This document shows, in pieces, positions 61,953 to 64,000 of a DNA stretch of 64,000 nucleotides. Below the pieces are notes generated by a model. It was given only the letters and a program-made list of their open reading frames with translations, made no database searches and was not told where the DNA came from. Every line of letters starts with the position of its first letter. The stretch's first letter is position 1. Both the position numbers and the translations under genes were made by a program. The DNA lies in NCBI RefSeq assembly GCF_030813595.1, contig NZ_JAUSUH010000004.1:310001-374000 (forward strand). Direction: 5' to 3'. This stretch comes from Ancylobacter vacuolatus (GTDB taxonomy: Bacteria; Pseudomonadota; Alphaproteobacteria; Rhizobiales; Xanthobacteraceae).

Positions 61953-63380
61953 ATGACGCTGCACCAGACCAACCCCGCCCAGGCCCAGCCCATCGTCGAG
62001 GGCCTCACCCAGGAGGTGGCGGAATTCGTCGTCGGCACGAGCTATGCCGATTTGCCGGCCGAGGTGGTCGAGCTCGGCAAGAAGTCGATCCTCGACGGCA
62101 TCGGCCTCGCCCTTTCCGGCTCGGTGGCCAAGAGCGGCGAGCATATCCAGGCCTATCTGACCGGGCTCGGCATCAAGGAAGGGCCGGCAACCGTGATCGG
62201 CACCGCGCTGAAGGTGCCGACCCGCTTTGCCGCCTTCGCCAACGGCGTCGGCATCCATGCCGACGATTATGACGACACCCAGCTCGCCGTCGGCAAGGAC
62301 CGCGTCTACGGCCTGCTCACCCACCCGACCGCGCCAGCGCTGCCGGCCGCGCTCGCGGTTGCCGAGGCGGATGGCCGTTCGGGGCCGGACATGATGCTGG
62401 CCTATCATCTCGGCGTCGAGGTGGAGTGCAAGATCGCCGAGGCGATCAACCCGCGCCACTACCAGCACGGCTTCCACGCCACCGCCACCTGCGGCACCTA
62501 TGCCGCCGCCGCCGCCGCCGGCAAGCTCAAGGGGCTGGATGTCGAGCAGATGGTGCGCGCATTCGGCTGCGCCGGCAGCCAGTCGGCCGGCCTGCGGGAG
62601 AATTTCGGCACCATGATGAAGCCCTTCCACGCCGGCCGCTCCTCCGAGAGCGGCGTGGTGGCGGCGGACTTCGCCGCGCTGGGCTGGACCACCACCGACA
62701 AGATCCTGGAAGCGCCGCGCGGCTTCTTCCAGGCGGCGGGCGGCGGTTTTGATCCCACCGCCATCGTCGGCAAGCTCGGCCAGCCCTGGACCTTCGCCTT
62801 CCCCGGCGTCTCCATCAAGCCGCATCCGTCGGGCTCGCTCACCCATCCCGGCATGACCAAGATGCTGGAGCTGATCCGCACCCACTCCATCAAGGCCGAG
62901 GATGTCGAGCGCGTGGATGTCGGCACCAACCAGAACATGCCGAACGCGCTGATCCATCACCGCCCGAAGAACGAACTTCAGGCCAAGTTCTCGATGGAAT
63001 TCTGCATGGCGATCCTGCTGCTCGACGGGCGCGGCAGCCTCCCCGAGTTCACCGACGAGACGGTGGAGCGGGAGGACGTGAAGGCGATGATCGAGCGGGT
63101 GAACTTCCATGTCCATCCGGAGGCGGAAGCCGCGGGCTACGACAAGATGACCACGATCATCGACATCCACATGAAGGACGGGCGTACCCTGTCCGGTCGC
63201 TCCGACTTCGGCAAGGGCAGCCCGGCCAACCCGATGACCTATGACGAGGCCGCCGACAAGTTCCGCGGCTGCGCCGAATTCGCCCGCTGGGACAAGGCCA
63301 AGACCGAGTCCATCGTCGAGACGGTGCGCCGGCTGGAACAGCTGGGCGACATCCGGGAGCTCACGCGCCTCTGCGCCTGA
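61953..63380 (+). CDS. MmgE/PrpD family protein (2)
   Basis: 475 residues. The signature region reads NGVGIHADDYDDTQLAVGKD then LLTHPTAPALPAALAVAEA; the first MmgE copy has DYDDTH where this has DYDDTQ. The central SQSAGLRENFGTMMKPFHAG and the lid region SIKPHPSGSLTHPGM are conserved. It pairs with the third dehydrogenase as copy 1 pairs with dehydrogenases 1 and 2. ATG 61953 has GAGGAAA upstream. Confidence 0.85.
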   Translation: MTLHQTNPAQAQPIVEGLTQEVAEFVVGTSYADLPAEVVELGKKSILDGIGLALSGSVAKSGEHIQAYLTGLGIKEGPATVIGTALKVPTRFAAFANGVGIHADDYDDTQLAVGKDRVYGLLTHPTAPALPAALAVAEADGRSGPDMMLAYHLGVEVECKIAEAINPRHYQHGFHATATCGTYAAAAAAGKLKGLDVEQMVRAFGCAGSQSAGLRENFGTMMKPFHAGRSSESGVVAADFAALGWTTTDKILEAPRGFFQAAGGGFDPTAIVGKLGQPWTFAFPGVSIKPHPSGSLTHPGMTKMLELIRTHSIKAEDVERVDVGTNQNMPNALIHHRPKNELQAKFSMEFCMAILLLDGRGSLPEFTDETVEREDVKAMIERVNFHVHPEAEAAGYDKMTTIIDIHMKDGRTLSGRSDFGKGSPANPMTYDEAADKFRGCAEFARWDKAKTESIVETVRRLEQLGDIRELTRLCA

Positions 63381-63400
63381 GGCCATTCCCACAAAGCGAA

Positions 63401-63430
63401 GGGCGCCCCTGCCCCGGGGCGCCCTTTTTT
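63401..63430 (+). terminator. Terminator of the third dehydrogenase/PrpD operon
   Basis: GGGCGCCCC (63401-63409) pairs with GGGGCGCCC (63416-63424) around a 6-nt loop, followed by TTTTTT (63425-63430). It ends the operon 21 bp after the MmgE stop. Confidence 0.92.
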
Positions 63431-63463
63431 ATGTCCGCGCGTCAGCCGGTGGATTGCAGCGTG

Positions 63464-64000
63464 TCAGCCCTCCAGCTTGTCCTGGGTGCGCGTGTCGAAA
63501 TCGCGCGCGTCATGTCGTTCGCGCAGCTGCTCATGCGGCTCGCCGGTCATGCGGTTGACCATGCGCCCGCGTTTCACCGCCGGCCGGGCGAACAGCTCGT
63601 CGGCCCAGCGCAGCACGTGGGTGTATTCATGCGCGGAAAGGAAGGTGCCGGCATCGCCATAGGTCCAGCCCTTCACCACCGCGCCATACCAGGGCAGCAC
63701 CGCGATGTCGGCGATGGTGTAGTCGTCGCCGGCGAGATAGCGGCTCTCCGCCAGCCGCCGGTCCAGCACATCGAGCTGGCGCTTGGCCTCCATGGCGAAA
63801 CGGTCGATGGCATATTCGATCTTGACAGGCGCATAGGCGTAGAAATGGCCGAAGCCGCCGCCGAGATAGGGCGCGCTGCCCATCTGCCAGAACAGCCAGG
63901 ACAGGCATTCGGCGCGCTTGGCCGGATCGGCCGGCAGGAAGGCGCCGAACTTTTCCGCGAGATGGAGCAGGATGGCGCCGGATTCGAACACCCGGATCGG
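63464..64000 (-). CDS. yghU: YghU-type glutathione S-transferase, 3' part
   Basis: The frame is open to the right edge, with about 178 residues visible. PIRVFESGAILLHLAEKFG, the LSWLFWQMGSAPYLGGGFGH segment and YTIADIAVLPWYGAVVKGW are typical of YghU/YfcG disulfide-bond reductases that use glutathione. The N-terminal thioredoxin part with the catalytic Thr/Asn lies outside the window. Convergent with the PrpD-family operon. Confidence 0.88.
   Translation of the reverse strand, partial: PIRVFESGAILLHLAEKFGAFLPADPAKRAECLSWLFWQMGSAPYLGGGFGHFYAYAPVKIEYAIDRFAMEAKRQLDVLDRRLAESRYLAGDDYTIADIAVLPWYGAVVKGWTYGDAGTFLSAHEYTHVLRWADELFARPAVKRGRMVNRMTGEPHEQLRERHDARDFDTRTQDKLEG

Noticed and set aside
61650-63392. 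A 580-codon antisense open frame opposite the second PrpD gene
   Set aside because: GC-driven shadow; low-complexity Gly/His/Arg composition and no motifs.

Overview
The window is GC-rich, with very strong G/C bias at third codon positions. It is packed with ABC transporters, FCD-type GntR and SorC-type regulators and BigR-style sulfide genes. It also carries two classes of dispersed palindromic repeat familiar from Hyphomicrobiales (Rhizobiales). The likely source is a free-living alphaproteobacterium of the Xanthobacteraceae type (Ancylobacter, Starkeya or a relative). This is inferred from gene content and repeats, not from a marker gene. I saw no rRNA, tRNA, CRISPR array, phage or transposase gene.

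Layout. 1-1810: a partial polysaccharide deacetylase, a small MCGLCG protein and a CobW-type GTPase. 1801-7902 (minus): a decayed oligopeptide-type ABC operon in which every gene except the dihydropyrimidinase (2323-3753) carries internal deletions, frameshifts or a nonsense codon. 7995-12029: a NikKMLQO nickel importer, a divergent nikR, and a perfect GTATGA-N16-TCATAC operator between them. The NikR protein lacks all four canonical nickel ligands. 12203-17007: a GlsB-like membrane protein and an L-carnitine catabolic cluster (fused carnitine dehydrogenase/thioesterase, BKACE, CdhR-like regulator, CaiX-like binding protein). 17142-28648: an inositol-phosphatase-like protein and a pentitol operon (ABC importer, SorC regulator, polyol dehydrogenase, ribitol 2-dehydrogenase, FGGY D-ribulokinase, plus two sugar-phosphate isomerase-like proteins). 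28790-32297: a stress/accessory patch (DUF2934, an apparently circularly permuted ROK protein, iron-permease-like protein, DUF3008, YciF-like protein, Pro-rich protein). 32375-41114 (minus): a mannitol/sorbitol operon (smoEFGK, mtlK, fructokinase, SorC regulator, HAD phosphatase). 41181-44531 (minus): a BigR/Blh sulfide-detoxification operon with a 32-bp palindrome upstream. 44660-48635: a di-haem peroxidase, then a haloacetate-dehalogenase-like hydrolase coupled to a four-domain rhodanese.

48785-63380 is the most intriguing block. A TctABC transporter diverges from an AbrB-type transporter. It is followed by an atypical SDR, an MmgE/PrpD protein, two beta-decarboxylating dehydrogenases, a GntR regulator, a convergent PdxA2/GntR pair, and then a third beta-decarboxylating dehydrogenase with a second MmgE/PrpD protein. 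A shared motif, TGTTGACAGTTGaCGG (core TGT-N2-ACA), lies in the intergenic regions of this block and once upstream of the dehalogenase. This points to one GntR-controlled regulon for uptake and breakdown of an unidentified hydroxy-di/tricarboxylate. The window ends inside a YghU-type glutathione S-transferase gene.
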